From contig OZ005648.1 in assembly GCA_963930645.1 (NCBI GenBank), positions 195,583,304-195,647,303 of the forward strand: a stretch of 64,000 bases of DNA, read 5' to 3'. The notes beneath the pieces were generated by a model. That model had not been told where the DNA came from, searched no databases, and saw only the letters and a list, made by a program, of their open reading frames with translations. The DNA is from Salticus scenicus. Lineage: Eukaryota > Arthropoda > Arachnida > Araneae > Salticidae. Both the position numbers and the translations under genes were made by a program. Below, piece after piece: positions 12,404 through 23,212 of the stretch; position 1 is the first letter of the stretch, and the number at the start of each line of letters is the position of its first letter.

Positions 12404-13845
12404 AATAGTAAAATCAACTAAATTGTGGAATTAAAAGGGTTCTGATAAAATATTTTCTAATGTACAAAACAAATATATGCATAGGGAATATGTAAGGATA
12501 ATGCAGCATGTTTTGTACGTTTTAAATAATTTTAAGATTAGTAGGCGCAAGTGGTGTTTAGGTAAAAATCCAGATAACGAAGACCCAAAACCGATCAACA
12601 TTTAAAAAAATCTTATAGCTTTGATACTGAGCACAGTTATAAGGTTAAGTGTCTTGAACAACATACTAAAAGTTGCATTTTCTTTAAATCCTCTGTAAGT
12701 GATAGTAGATATAAAATACATAAAATGTGAATGTTATGATACATTAAAATTCTTTAAAATTACTTATAGCAAGCATGCATTAAAAAAATTAACAATATTT
12801 TAGTATAAATATTTAGATTACTCTCTATTTATTTTAAAGTATAAAAAATTTACATTTATCTGTAATATACATATAATAATTCCCGCTAAACATATACATA
12901 CTTTTTAAATTACGGGTAATAGGACTCATCTTCTGTAATTACATACTCAGTTTCAAGTTCATCATCAATCTAAAGGTACTCCGTTAGCGCAGGCGCTGCA
13001 AACTGAAGAACATTGAATACCAGCTTTCCGACATCCACATCTTACATTACACCCAGTTGTAAAGCGACAAAAAATGCTATTCAGAATTGCTTCTGGAGCT
13101 ACTGCTTCTTTAGTTTTTATTGGAATTAGACATCCATCCTCTCCTCTGTTCCAGCCCCACTGATCAGAAAGTAAATAATTAGCAAGCCAAATAAAATAAA
13201 AAACACAGAATAGGGTTGGGGACTTTTAGTATGTTGTTCAGTGAACTTAACCTTATAACTGTGCTCAATTTCAAAGCTACACGATATTTTTTAATGTTGA
13301 TCGATTTTTAGTCTTCGTTATCTGGATTTTTACTCAAACCACCACTTACGCCTACTAGCCTTAAAATTATTTAAAACGTACAAAACATGCTGTATTATCC
13401 TTACATATTCCCTATGTATATATTTATTTTGTATATTAGAAAATATTTGAGCAGAACCCTTTTAATTACACACTTTAGTTAATTTTACTATTGCAAAAAA
13501 GTATTTTTCAAGAAAATGTGTTATATCATCCCCCTATATCTTCTAAACTTTTGATCGTACAAACAAAATGTAATATACATTTTTGTAGGAAATTTTACGT
13601 AGATTAATTTTGTATTTGACATTTTTTCTCTAAATGCGATAGTTTTTAAGATATTTAATAAAAACTGAAAATTGCCCCCCTTAAATGCCCCCCTGCCCCC
13701 CGATCACGCCCCACGGGCGGGGACTTTTAGTATGTTGTTCAGGACCCCCTCGGCTATGAGTATGCAAAATTTCAAAACTACACGATTTTTTTCCTCTATT
13801 CGTCAAATTTTGGCCTTCGTTGCCTGGACTATTTAGAAGAACCGT
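11040..13845. mobile_element. Large inverted-repeat element with ~500-bp units
   Basis: Three direct units of about 500 bp start near 11055, 11557 and 12060. Each carries AAATCGTGTAG, AACATACTAAAAGT, GGGGGGCATTTAA, CAGTTTTTATTAA, AGAAGATATAGGG, CACATTTTCTTGAAAAATTC and GGCGCAAGTGG or close variants. From about 13213 to 13840 a slightly longer piece of the same unit occurs inverted. The outer ends pair, with GTCCAG words on both sides. The single-copy core (about 12680-13210) holds a cysteine-rich coding remnant on the minus strand. This suggests a DNA transposon with long, internally repeated terminal inverted repeats. The superfamily is not identified. Confidence 0.7.
12965..13203 (-). pseudogene. 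Cysteine-rich C-terminal coding remnant of the element
   Basis: An open frame on the minus strand reads ...FYFIWLANYLLSDQWGWN, then a GEDGCLIPIKTKEAVAPEA stretch, LNSIFCRF, TTGCNVRCGCRKAGIQC and SSVCSACANGVPLD, ending at a TGA (12965-12967). The pattern WGW, then P.A...L, then paired CxC clusters and a final C..C at the C-terminus is one I recall from repeat-encoded proteins of unknown function in arthropod genomes. Seven cysteines remain in the tail; the last position of the usual ending is not a cysteine. Only about 79 codons survive, cut by the inverted arm at 13.2 kb. Function is unknown; zinc binding is a guess. Confidence 0.5.
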
Positions 13846-14265
13846 CCGCAATTTTAGTTTAATGTCCTCTTCTCTCCATTCAGAGTGTCTAGATATGGGC
13901 TATATAGTCTTAAATAGTATAGAAATTTGTTTATAAATACGTCCTAAGTCTCTTTTTTCAAACGGATATCTTTTCTAAAAGTTTAATTTTATGATTTTTT
14001 TCGCAATATTATGAGGCAAAAAGAACCAGATTTAATGTAACTGGACCTTCAGTCAGCAGCTTTTCAAAGTATCAATACCTGTAACTAATTTGTAAAAAAA
14101 AAAAAAAAAAAAAAAAAGTTATACGCTGAAATATATTTTCGTATAACATTCTTTTATTAAAAATCAGTTAAGTATGTAAATGTTCATTTCCGAAACAAAG
14201 CTCCTTATCCTTTAAGTAAACCATAAAAAAAAAAAAAAATCCTTTTAATATAATCTCTTTATGAT
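13846..14265. other. AT-rich stretch without recognised feature
   Basis: Contains poly-A runs at about 14094-14117 and 14226-14240 and no recognised element. Confidence 0.4.
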
Positions 14266-14269
14266 ATAT

Positions 14270-15535
14270 TTTTCCAATCGCTGAAATATTTTTAATTTAA
14301 AAAAGAAAATAACTGTTATTTCGTTAACGAACTATAAGAGTAGAAATTTCAACGTTACAAAATATCTTTTTTATTAATACTTGACGCTTTGAAAAATGTT
14401 CACTAAATCTTACAGCAATGAAAAAAACCATGTAATTAACGAGGTAATTATTTTAATTGTACAACGAATTCAGGAATATGATTGCTATTAAAAGAAGAAG
14501 AAGAAGGCAATTAACTTCGATTTTCGAATTGGTTTTTCATTGCTTCCTCTCATTTACTGCAGAAAAGCACATGTAATTACTTAATTAATAGCTCAAACCT
14601 CTACTTAACGTTTTGTTTTTTGTTTACAATTTCTTTCATTAAACAGTGATTCCGATAAAATGAAACTGTTTTATGTTTAAATTAAGCAAGATATTTTGTA
14701 TCGCACAAAACTATGTATATTTAGTTTTTTAAAATATTTTAAATAAATGAAACTACTATACTTTATGTACAAAATGGGCATAAATTTCATCAAATTAAAA
14801 AAAATAAATAATTTGGTAATGTACTTTTCAATAGATTACTCTTATGTACACTTTCTAATGGTAGTTTCATATTGAAATAAATCATTATATTTCTTGGATG
14901 AAAAAAAAAAAAGAACATTATACGTTTACTTAACAAAAAAACCTTTTACTGTATATATATAATATGTTTAGTTTATTACTCTCTTAAAACAAATAAGTTA
15001 ATTCACCATGTCAAGTAGGAGTTTTCTTTCTTTTTTTTTCTTTTTTTTTAATCGATTTTTGAGTTAAAAATGCAATTCTTTGAGATAATTAGTAGCTCTT
15101 TATTTAAACTAACTTGCGTTATCGATATTTATCGATACTTGAGTTCTTTTTTATCATTCAATCACTTGTAAGTCTCAACATCGCTCTCGCTGCAACGCAT
15201 TTGTTTTGAAGCATGAAAGTACAACGGACAACGTCATTGTAAAATGATCCAGTTTATTAAAATCATTTGTATTAAAAGCATTAATAAAATAAATAAATTA
15301 TTCAAGTACAATAAATATTCAACTTTGAATGCATTATGTTAATTCATTCAATTTACTGAATTTACCTCAAGATGACGGGGCGCGTTTCTTCTAAGCAAAT
15401 GAGTGAAAATTCTCTCAAATTGAATTATTTTATTTTTTTCATTTTAAGAGATTAAACGGCTAAATATTTTCTTACTGTACTATTCTATAGACAATAACGT
15501 TTTGATATTTTTACTTAATTATGCAATTATTTGTG
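14270..15535 (+). repeat. Segmental duplication copy 1
   Basis: This stretch matches 18785-19580 in the same orientation and order. Shared words include GTTCACTAAATCTTA, TAATTATTTTAATTGTACA, ATGATTGCTATTAAAAGAA, GCAGAAAAGCAC, TGTAATTACTTAATTAATAG, CTGTTTTATGTTTAAATTAA and GCAAGATATTTTGT. The divergence is heavy, with many insertions and deletions, so the event is old. The offset is about 4.5 kb. No coding frame is shared between the copies. Confidence 0.75.
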
Positions 15536-15539
15536 TGAA

Positions 15540-16890
15540 GATGAATTTCTTCACGTAGTCGTGATCGTTGACTAATGTAGATTTCTGTAAAGAAAGTCAG
15601 GTTAGCAATACTTCAATAATAAGTCTAATTGCTGTCATCAAGATGCTTTTATTGAATAATTCTTGCAAAAATATATAAAGTATTAATATATCCAATAATT
15701 AGATACAGAGCGTTGTGAAACATTTAATAATGAAGTACATAAACCCAGGGTTAAACGTTGAGATTGTCGCATAAGATGGGGGAGAGAGCGAAGTAATTAC
15801 ATGTTTACAATCCTATGATCTGGAGCAGTTCTGAGATCCCTACACCAGAACAGATCTGAGATGTCTGAAGAAAAAGAGCCAAATTTTAGAAAAACAGCCA
15901 AATTATAGTGCCAAATACTTTCATTGTTTATCGGATAAAACAATGTTAATTTTTGAATTTGTAATGACGGTTTATAATTGTAGTAACCCTTTAATCGCCA
16001 ACATTTTGCCAAACTACCGTTAGACAAGAGAAAGAGACGGTTAAGAAATGCAGTCATCAATATTGCGCAATCTAAAATTAATTACATCCTGTGTTGAAAT
16101 AATATAAATTCTGACAATGAGTTTCCTTGTTTTATGACTATTTGAGAACACTTTTTATTTTATAATTACGTTTAATGTCAGAATTTCCGTTAGATATTAT
16201 TATTATTTTTTTTTTTTTTTTATCCCATAAAATAAATTACTTTTCTATTTAAAAGATAAACATTTTATTTATAATTTAGATATAAAACATATACAAATTA
16301 GATTTCTGAATGATGTTTGTTAATGTTTTATGTTAATAAATAGTGTAGGTCGTATGTATAATTAAAATTGTGCAATTTTTAATGACACTTAAAAAAAACA
16401 ATTCTTTCCTCAAATGTCTGACAACAAATTATGTGAATAAAATATCACACATGAAATTTAATTATTTTATATTGCGATAATGCATTACTTTATCATTAGA
16501 TTTTATTTTAATTAAAAACTCAATTAAAATTTAACCAAACATATGTGAACACCTTCACAATTAGTATTTTAAATATTAGTAAATATATTTAAATTTTTTG
16601 AACACAGTACTAACTTATAAATGAAAGTTACAAATATTCTAATAATTTTAAAATAATGTGCGGTGCTGGAAAAAAAAATTAAGGCCAAATGAAAAGCATC
16701 ATTATTTTCATCACTGCTCATTTGAATTTTATGCAAATTTAAACGTAAGGCAAAAAGTAACAGATTAAATATACATTAAAAAAAGAAAAAAACATTACGA
16801 TAAATACATTTATTTTTAGTTAAAAATTAATTTTTGTTTTTATAACATTCCAAAACCTGTAAAAATAATGCTATGCTCACTTTCATAGCT

Positions 16891-16915
<25 letters not shown>
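15540..16915. other. AT-rich stretch without recognised feature
   Basis: An 87-codon minus-strand frame (15797-16060) has no family resemblance that I recognise. Poly-T runs lie at about 16204-16220 and 16892-16923. No element ends were found. Confidence 0.4.
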
Positions 16916-16924
<9 letters not shown>

Positions 16925-17576
16925 TACGACAGGACTATTTCTTTCAATCTGGCATTTTGCGTCGTTACCAATTTATTGTGTTCCACTTCAAAAACACCTA
17001 TGTAATTTTGCGCAAGTCTATGTTTGAAGTCACAATTTGAACTAACACTTTTTTAGTGGTAGGAATATGATTTTACTAACAGTACGCTATTTTGCCGCGT
17101 ATTTTTGAATAGCAGAGTTGTAATTGCTGTTTTTAAAATACCATTGTAAATTCGTTTTTTGATTTTAATCTTGCTTACGATTTTCGAGATTTTAATTTCC
17201 AGTGAGAGTGATTAAATGTAGTTTTTTCTACATCTAGACGTTTGTGGAATTCATACCGAAACAACTTTTCATAAATAATTCAACGATACATTTCTTTACT
17301 CATATTCCATTTTTTGAATAAAAAACACAAATTTATTTTTTTTTTTTCATTTTTGGCTCATGTTTCCAAATGTTATTTATAATTAACACGTCTTTTTATT
17401 AGTACGACAGGACTATTTCTTTCAATCTGGGATTTTGCGTCGTTACCAATTTATAGTGTTCCACTTCAAAAATGCGTTCCAATATCCAGTTCTACCACTT
17501 AATTTCTTTCTCTATCTTAAATTGTTTTTGTGAAATCCGTAAAAACCTCTATATGTATTCTTTTCTCTTCACATCG

Positions 17577-17650
17577 GTGAGGATCGAACGTACAACCTTC
17601 GGATGCGTAGCTCTGTACTCTGACCGTACAGCACAACGGTTCTTGGCTAA
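17577..17650 (-). repeat. tRNA-like SINE head
   Basis: Read on the minus strand, AGCCAAGAACCGTTGTGCTG is followed 40 bases later by ACGTTCGATCCTC, which fits an internal Pol III B box (GTTCGANNCC). The A-box match is weak. The same arrangement occurs at 17968-18050. It is not a functional tRNA: no clear cloverleaf could be drawn by eye. Confidence 0.5.
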
Positions 17651-17967
17651 ATATTTCTGAATATTTAGATTAGTGTTTTCAAGTTTTTTTAGTACGACAA
17701 GAATATTTCTTTCAATCTGCTATTTTGCGTAGTCACCAATTTGTAATGTTCCACTTCAAAAATGTCCGTTAATATCTAGTTTTATTTTTTAATTCTCTAA
17801 CACTCTTACTCTATGTCTATTTTCTCTCTTACTCTACTGCTCTAATATTCTCTCTCTAATTTTACTATTTAGTTCTCTAATTTAAATCAACTCTATCTTA
17901 AAATATTTTGTGAAATCCGTAAAAACATTTATATATATATATATATATATATATGCTTTTTTTTCAA

Positions 17968-18050
17968 CTTACCATCGGAGAGGATCGAACTCCCAGTCTT
18001 CGGGTTCGTAGTTCTGTTTTCTGACCACATAGCCAACGGAACTTGGCTGA
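17968..18050 (-). repeat. tRNA-like SINE head, second copy
   Basis: Minus-strand AGCCAAGTTCCGTTGGCTAT is followed by CGAACCCGAAGACTGGGAG and TTCGATCCTCTCCGATG, parallel to the 17.6 kb copy. The B box GAGTTCGATCC is intact. Confidence 0.5.
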
Positions 18051-18113
18051 ATGTAAATGGATTATATTAATTAATCTGTGGTGAATTTTGAGTATAGTTT
18101 AAATACCGAATAA

Positions 18114-18120
<7 letters not shown>

Positions 18121-18158
<38 letters not shown>
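18121..18158. repeat. (AT)n microsatellite
   Basis: A perfect run of about 19 AT units. A shorter run lies at 17934-17953. Confidence 0.95.
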
Positions 18159-18161
<3 letters not shown>

Positions 18162-18784
18162 ATATTGTGTTTTGTTCTGTCGAAATTGACACTGTAAATT
18201 ATTAACAATAAATGCGAGATTGTTTTTAAGTATATTTTAAAAATTAAAATTTTTAGTAAATAAATATTAAGCAATTAGGAGAAGGTACTATACAATGAAT
18301 ACATTCAAATTCCAATAATTTATTTGGAATTAAAAATTAATATACTATTTTGGAATTTTAGGAACTGTTTAGGAATTTTACTGAACGCCCTCTATTACTT
18401 TTTTTAAGGGTGTTAAAACACAAATATCACTAGTCCTGTCGTACTAAATCAAATTCTGTCATAGACAGAATTTCATCCATAGTCTTGTTTTCATTTTATT
18501 TGTGATCTGCGGTATTTATTGTTGTCTGAGGAGCTTCACTAACACAGATGACATCATCGGATACAAATTTCAATATTTGCGACAATAGGTAAATGTAAGA
18601 AATTAAATCCGGTTGAGAGAAAAAATGTAAAATTTAAGGCCCCACCACAGCGCATATAAACACAGACACACACATACTTCTCTTTATTTGCACACCCGAA
18701 AATTTTCATTTTTTTTTTTCCAAATCGAATCTCATTATAAGATTTTAGATTGCCATGAACAAAATCTCAAGTGTCGTGTAATTT

Positions 18785-19580
18785 ATAATATATACTTTTT
18801 CTGCCGCTGAAATATCCTAAAGTAAATAATAATAATAATAATAATAATAACTTTCATTTCGTAAACGGACTATAATAGTGAAAATTTCAATATCATAATT
18901 TTTTTTTAGTACTATAGTCGCTTGAAAATTGTTCACTAAATCTTAGAGCAGTTTTAAAAAGATATAATTTATGAGCTAATTATTTTAATTGTACATGATT
19001 GCTATTAAAAGAAAAAGACGAAGCCAATTAACTTCTATTACTGAATTATTTTTTTTTCAATAGCTTCCTCTCATTTATTGCAGAAAAGCACGTGTAATTA
19101 CTTAATTAATAGTTCAAACATCTATTTAAGATTCTGTGTTTCGTTTAAATTTCTTTAATTAAACAATGATTTCGGTAAATTGATACTGTTTTATGTTTAA
19201 ATTAAGCAAGATATTTTGTTGTACACAAAAATAAGTATTTCTAGTTTTTTAAATAAATAAAACCGTTATTTTGTGAATAAGATGAGAATAAATTTTACTA
19301 AATTGCAAAGTAAGTATATCAGTAATGTGCGTTTCAAAAGTCGATTCTTTTAATAAGTAATGTTTATAATAGAATGATACGCTCTTTCATGCTAAAATAA
19401 ATAATTATATTTTCTTGGATACGAAAAAGAACATTTTAAGTTTACTTAATAAATAAAGCCACTTTATGTATATAATGGGTTTTAATTATATTGAACGGTT
19501 ACATAAGTAGTTTCTTATTGCATTATTCTATACACAATATATTTTTGTTACTTTTACTCAATTGTGCATTTAATAATAGT
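18785..19580 (+). repeat. Segmental duplication copy 2
   Basis: This is the partner of 14270-15535, with blocks in the same order (GTTCACTAAATCTTA through GCAAGATATTTTGT, then the TATTCTATA-CACAATA stretch near 19525). It is shorter overall because of deletions. Confidence 0.75.
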
Positions 19581-19599
19581 TTAATTATTAATAAATAAA

Positions 19600-20810
19600 T
19601 GTAAATTCTTTAAACGCAATGCTAATTGTAATTGAGTTTTTGAAATGTTCAAATAATTTGAAAATAATGAAATATGCACTTTTAAATTATTGTAATATCT
19701 ATATTTCTTAATGAATGTATTAAATTTGATAGGTTCCAGTAATAAAAAATCGTTAAATTTTAAATAATATTTGGATATAATTAAAAAAAATTAAAAAAAA
19801 AAAAAGAATGTGATTACAAAAGATAAAATGTATACAAGACTCTTATATTACCTTAAGTTCAACTCGTGTTTTATTTAACCTGGCAATGAGGTTCCTAAAA
19901 CTAATCACAAACCTAAAATTTTTTTCTTTTCAATTAATTGTATTATTTTAGAAATAAGTTATTAGTCACTAATATATTATAATACGTTATTTTTCTTGAA
20001 ATTGTAAACTTAAGAAAATAATCAAAAACACTATAAACGAGACACATTATTAAATATTGTATAATCAGAGAGATTTTAGGATGAGTCACATTTGCTTGCA
20101 TTTAAAAATTTTGTATTCTCAAGGAAAGTCACCGTAAAATATTTATTCAAAAGGATATGTTTAATACATAATGATTTCGCTTTCAAGAATGTAGTGAAAA
20201 GGCATTTGTATGATTTTTAACAAAAGACCATCCCTAATAGTTTTGAAGCTTAATTAGAGATGAGGACGATAGTGTTTCTTTGTAAACTATCTGTTTTCCC
20301 TTGCAAATAGGAAAAAAAAAAAAAAACAGCCCATTAACATCTGAATCACACTAAAGAACATTTTTAGTTTTTTTGAATGAGTACAAAAATGAGTTTTCTA
20401 TTTTTTTTAAAAAAGGGAAAAAAAAAAAAAAAGAATTTTAGCGTATAAGTATGTGAAAAATGAAGATGAATGGCATAGAATGTTTACAGAATTTTTATTG
20501 CCAGAGATGAAAAAAGAAAAAATAAAAAAATTCAATGATTTTTAGGTTATTTTTTGTTATTTAAACAATAACACTGTGCACTTAACCAAATCAACTTGCT
20601 TCGATTAACTAAAAATTAGGATTCATAGATGAGTAGTTTTAATTGTACAGTTCGATGAACTACGTTACAGATTTCCTTGTAAATAGCCAATGATCGAGCA
20701 ATCTGCTGAAACGGTAAAGTTGCTCGTTTAAATCAGTAGAACAATTCGAGTTCTTGTAATAATATTTTTGTGAAGTTGTATCAACAAAAATTATTGTTTG
20801 ATTAATATAT
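19600..20810. other. AT-rich stretch without recognised feature
   Basis: Poly-A tracts lie at about 19787-19804, 20310-20325 and 20418-20432. No element ends or coding motif were recognised. Confidence 0.4.

Positions 20811-20811
<1 letters not shown>

Positions 20812-20848
<37 letters not shown>
20812..20848. repeat. (AT)n microsatellite
   Basis: A run of about 17 AT units. The 90-codon minus-strand frame that reads through it (a Tyr/Ile tract) is not supported as a gene. Confidence 0.9.
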
Positions 20849-21483
20849 TTTCAACAAAATATATTTCCTGTATGTACCTTTTACCATGTCTTTTACATTA
20901 CTTATCATTGTACCATTTACAAATATCTTCATGAATATTAAAAATTAGATATAAATTTTTAAAAAAGTTATTATTATTTTTATTTTTATTATTTTTATTT
21001 ATTTTTTCACTGAAAAGTGGAGAAAATTTGCTGGTTTAAAGTAAAACATTAATAAATACCTGCTTATTTAATTTTTAGTTTAACATTAAAAATTAATAGG
21101 AAAGCATTACAAATTACTAACGAGGAATTAAGTTCATTAACTAAAAACTCATAAAATACAAATAAGTTATTCTAAATCAGTAATCTATATACATAAAGAG
21201 AAGTGCGTGTGTGTGTGTGTGTGTGTCTGTGCTGTGGTGCTCACACTACTGATCGCAGAATTTCTAAATTTGGCATATAGGTACCTGGGACCCTGCAAGT
21301 GTGACCTCATCGAGATTTTCTTCGATATTCGAATTTGCATTTTTTAAATTAATGTTTTTTCGATTTTAAACATTGGCTTTTATGTTTCATTTTTCATGAA
21401 TTTATTCTTCGATTGTAATCGTCTGCGTATCTTAGCAACGGCTATTACGGAATTTTTTCATTTAATGCATTCATTTGAAGGCG

Positions 21484-21484
<1 letters not shown>

Positions 21485-21525
<41 letters not shown>
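21485..21525. repeat. (ATT)n microsatellite inside the Helitron
   Basis: About 13 ATT units. A shorter ATT tract is present at the same place in the 32 kb copy, while it is poly-T in the second copy of the array. The tract varies in length between family members. Confidence 0.9.
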
Positions 21526-21527
<2 letters not shown>

Positions 21528-21887
21528 TTATTGAAAATCAAATGGTAATGCAATAGAAATAAATTGTTACATTTATGTGTAAATTTTATAGTATAGCGAC
21601 TTTTTATTTTTCATTTTTTTAATTAATTCCTTTAAAAGAAAAATCTTTTTTTCTTCTTATTATTATTATTATTTATAATATTTATCGGGTGAAAAAAAAT
21701 GGTAGTTTATAGTAGAAAAGATTAAACTGATTAAAATTCGTTTGTTTTTCCTATACTTAATTCCTTTTAAAAGAAAATCTACTTTTTTTTTTTTTTTTTT
21801 TTTTTTATTGCACTGTTCAGAATCAAATCATAATATAGTGTAAATAACGGGGCTATAAAACACATGGTTCAAAAACTAAAATATATA

Positions 21888-21927
21888 ATACTACACTTTG
21901 ATCTTAGCCAAGAGGCCGAGAAGCGAT
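21888..21927 (-). pseudogene. U2 snRNA 5'-end fragment
   Basis: The minus strand reads ATCGCTTCTCGGCCTCTTGG, then CTAAGATCAAAGTGTAGTAT. This matches the 5' end of U2 snRNA for about 40 nt, including the branch-site recognition block GTGTAGTA, and the AAAG form seen in insect U2. It stops there: no Sm site, no 3' stem-loops and no promoter element lie in the expected place, so it is a fragment and not a gene. The 52-bp insertion (21891-21942) is flanked by the 10-bp repeat ATATATAATA (21881-21890 and 21943-21952). The related Helitrons lack the insertion at this point. Confidence 0.85.
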
Positions 21928-22212
21928 TAAAAAAAAATATATATATATAATAGATGCTGAGATACAGTCATCTTTAAAGTCGTAGTTCTTAAATAACAGA
22001 AAATCCACAAGTTCTCGATAAATACCCAGATTGAAGTGCCCGTTAAAGACTTTTCTGTAGACAGTGGGAAACTGGATCCGATCCAGTACGGGCAGAAAAA
22101 AGAGCTGACCTAGGCAACGGGTACCCGAAGAAGCGAGATCTAAAGCGATATCAGTGTTTTTTTTTTTTTTTTTTTTTTTTTAGTGACCAGCGAAGCGGGC
22201 GTAGCCTGCTAG

Positions 22213-23212
22213 TATATATAAATAAATAGAAGTGTCTGTGTGTATCTGTCTGCGCTCTGGTGCTCACACTAGTGATTGCAGAGCTTCCAAATTTGGCATA
22301 TAGGTACCTGGAATCCTGCAGGTGTGCACCTCAATGAGATTTTTCGAATTTGAATTCTTTTAAATTCATGTTTTTTCGGTTTTAAACATTGGCTTCTATG
22401 CTTCATTTTTCATGAATTTAATTCTTTGAGTGTAATCGTCTGCGTATCTTAGCAACGGTTATTTCACTATTTATTTTTTATTTAATACATTCATTTGAAA
22501 GCGATTTTTTTTTTAATTTATTATATTTATTGAAAATCAAATGGTAAAATGCAATATAAATAAATTGTCATGTTTATGTATAATCTTTATAGTATAACAA
22601 CTTTTTATTTTTCATTTTAAATTAATTCCTTTAAAATATTTTTTCTTATAATATTTTGGGGGGGGGGGGGGGAATGGTAGTATATAAGTGGAAAAGGATT
22701 AAACTGATTAAAATTTAATTGTTTTTCATGTATTTAATTCCTTTAAAAAGAAAATCTACTTTTTATTTTATTTTGTTATACTGGTCGGAATCAAATCGTA
22801 ATACAGTGTAAATAACGGGGGCTATAAATCACATGGTTCAGAAACAAAAATGTATAATAGATGCTGAGATACAGTCATTTTTAAATTCGTAGTTCTTAAG
22901 TAACAGAAGATCCACATGCCGTCGAAAAATACCCAGATTGAAGTGCCCGGGTAAAACATCTTTGTAGTCAATGGGAACCTGGACTCCCCGATGCAGCACG
23001 GACGGAAAAAAGACCTGCCGTAGGCAGCGGGTATTCGAAGCAAGGTCTAGAGCAATTTCAATGTTTATTTATTTATTTATTTATCTATAAATTATTATTG
23101 TGTTTTTTATTAAGTTTTTATTTATAATGTGATGTGAAAAATAAGTACTGATCCAATTCTTTTGAAAATTCATTTAAATATAGTGAGCAGCGAAGCGGGC
23201 GTAGCCTGCTAG
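22213..23212 (+). mobile_element. Helitron, ~1 kb family, copy 2
   Basis: Follows copy 1 with no base between them. The start is slightly decayed (TATATATAAATAAATAGAAG). The end is GCGGGCGTAGCCTGCTAG with AGTGAGCAGCGAAGC just before. The internal blocks are in the same order as copy 1. A G15 run lies at 22658-22672. Confidence 0.8.

Larger units (their letters stand above)
16922..18446. mobile_element. Nested elements with 15-bp inverted ends and tRNA-like heads
   Basis: The block GTACGACAGGACTATTTC, TTTCAATCTG, TTTTGCGTCG and GTTCCACTTCAAAAA occurs three times in the same orientation, starting at 16922, 17402 and 17691 (the third slightly changed). At 18431-18446 TAGTCCTGTCGTACTA is the inverted counterpart of the block start. 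The outermost frame could therefore be an element with AGTACGACAGGACTA ends that received copies of itself, or a tandem cluster. Copies two and three each contain a tRNA-like stretch on the minus strand. The class is unclear: SINE, or a non-autonomous DNA element that took up a SINE. Confidence 0.55.
21184..22212 (+). mobile_element. Helitron, ~1 kb family, copy 1 (U2 fragment inside)
   Basis: Begins A|TCTATATACATAAAGAGAAG and ends GCGGGCGTAGCCTGCTAG|T, preceded by AGTGACCAGCGAAGC. Internal order shared with the other copies: a GTGTGTGT tract, GTGCTCACACTACTGAT, ATAGGTACCTGGGACCCTGC, an ATT or poly-T tract, ATGGTTCAAAAACTAAAA, GATGCTGAGATACAGTCAT, CCCAGATTGAAGTGCCC and GGCAACGGGTACCCGA. No Rep or helicase is encoded. 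This copy alone carries a 52-bp insertion with a U2 snRNA fragment. Confidence 0.8.

Noticed and set aside
21888..21927. Functional U2 snRNA gene
   Set aside because: Only the first ~40 nt are present; the Sm site, 3' stem-loops and promoter elements are missing.
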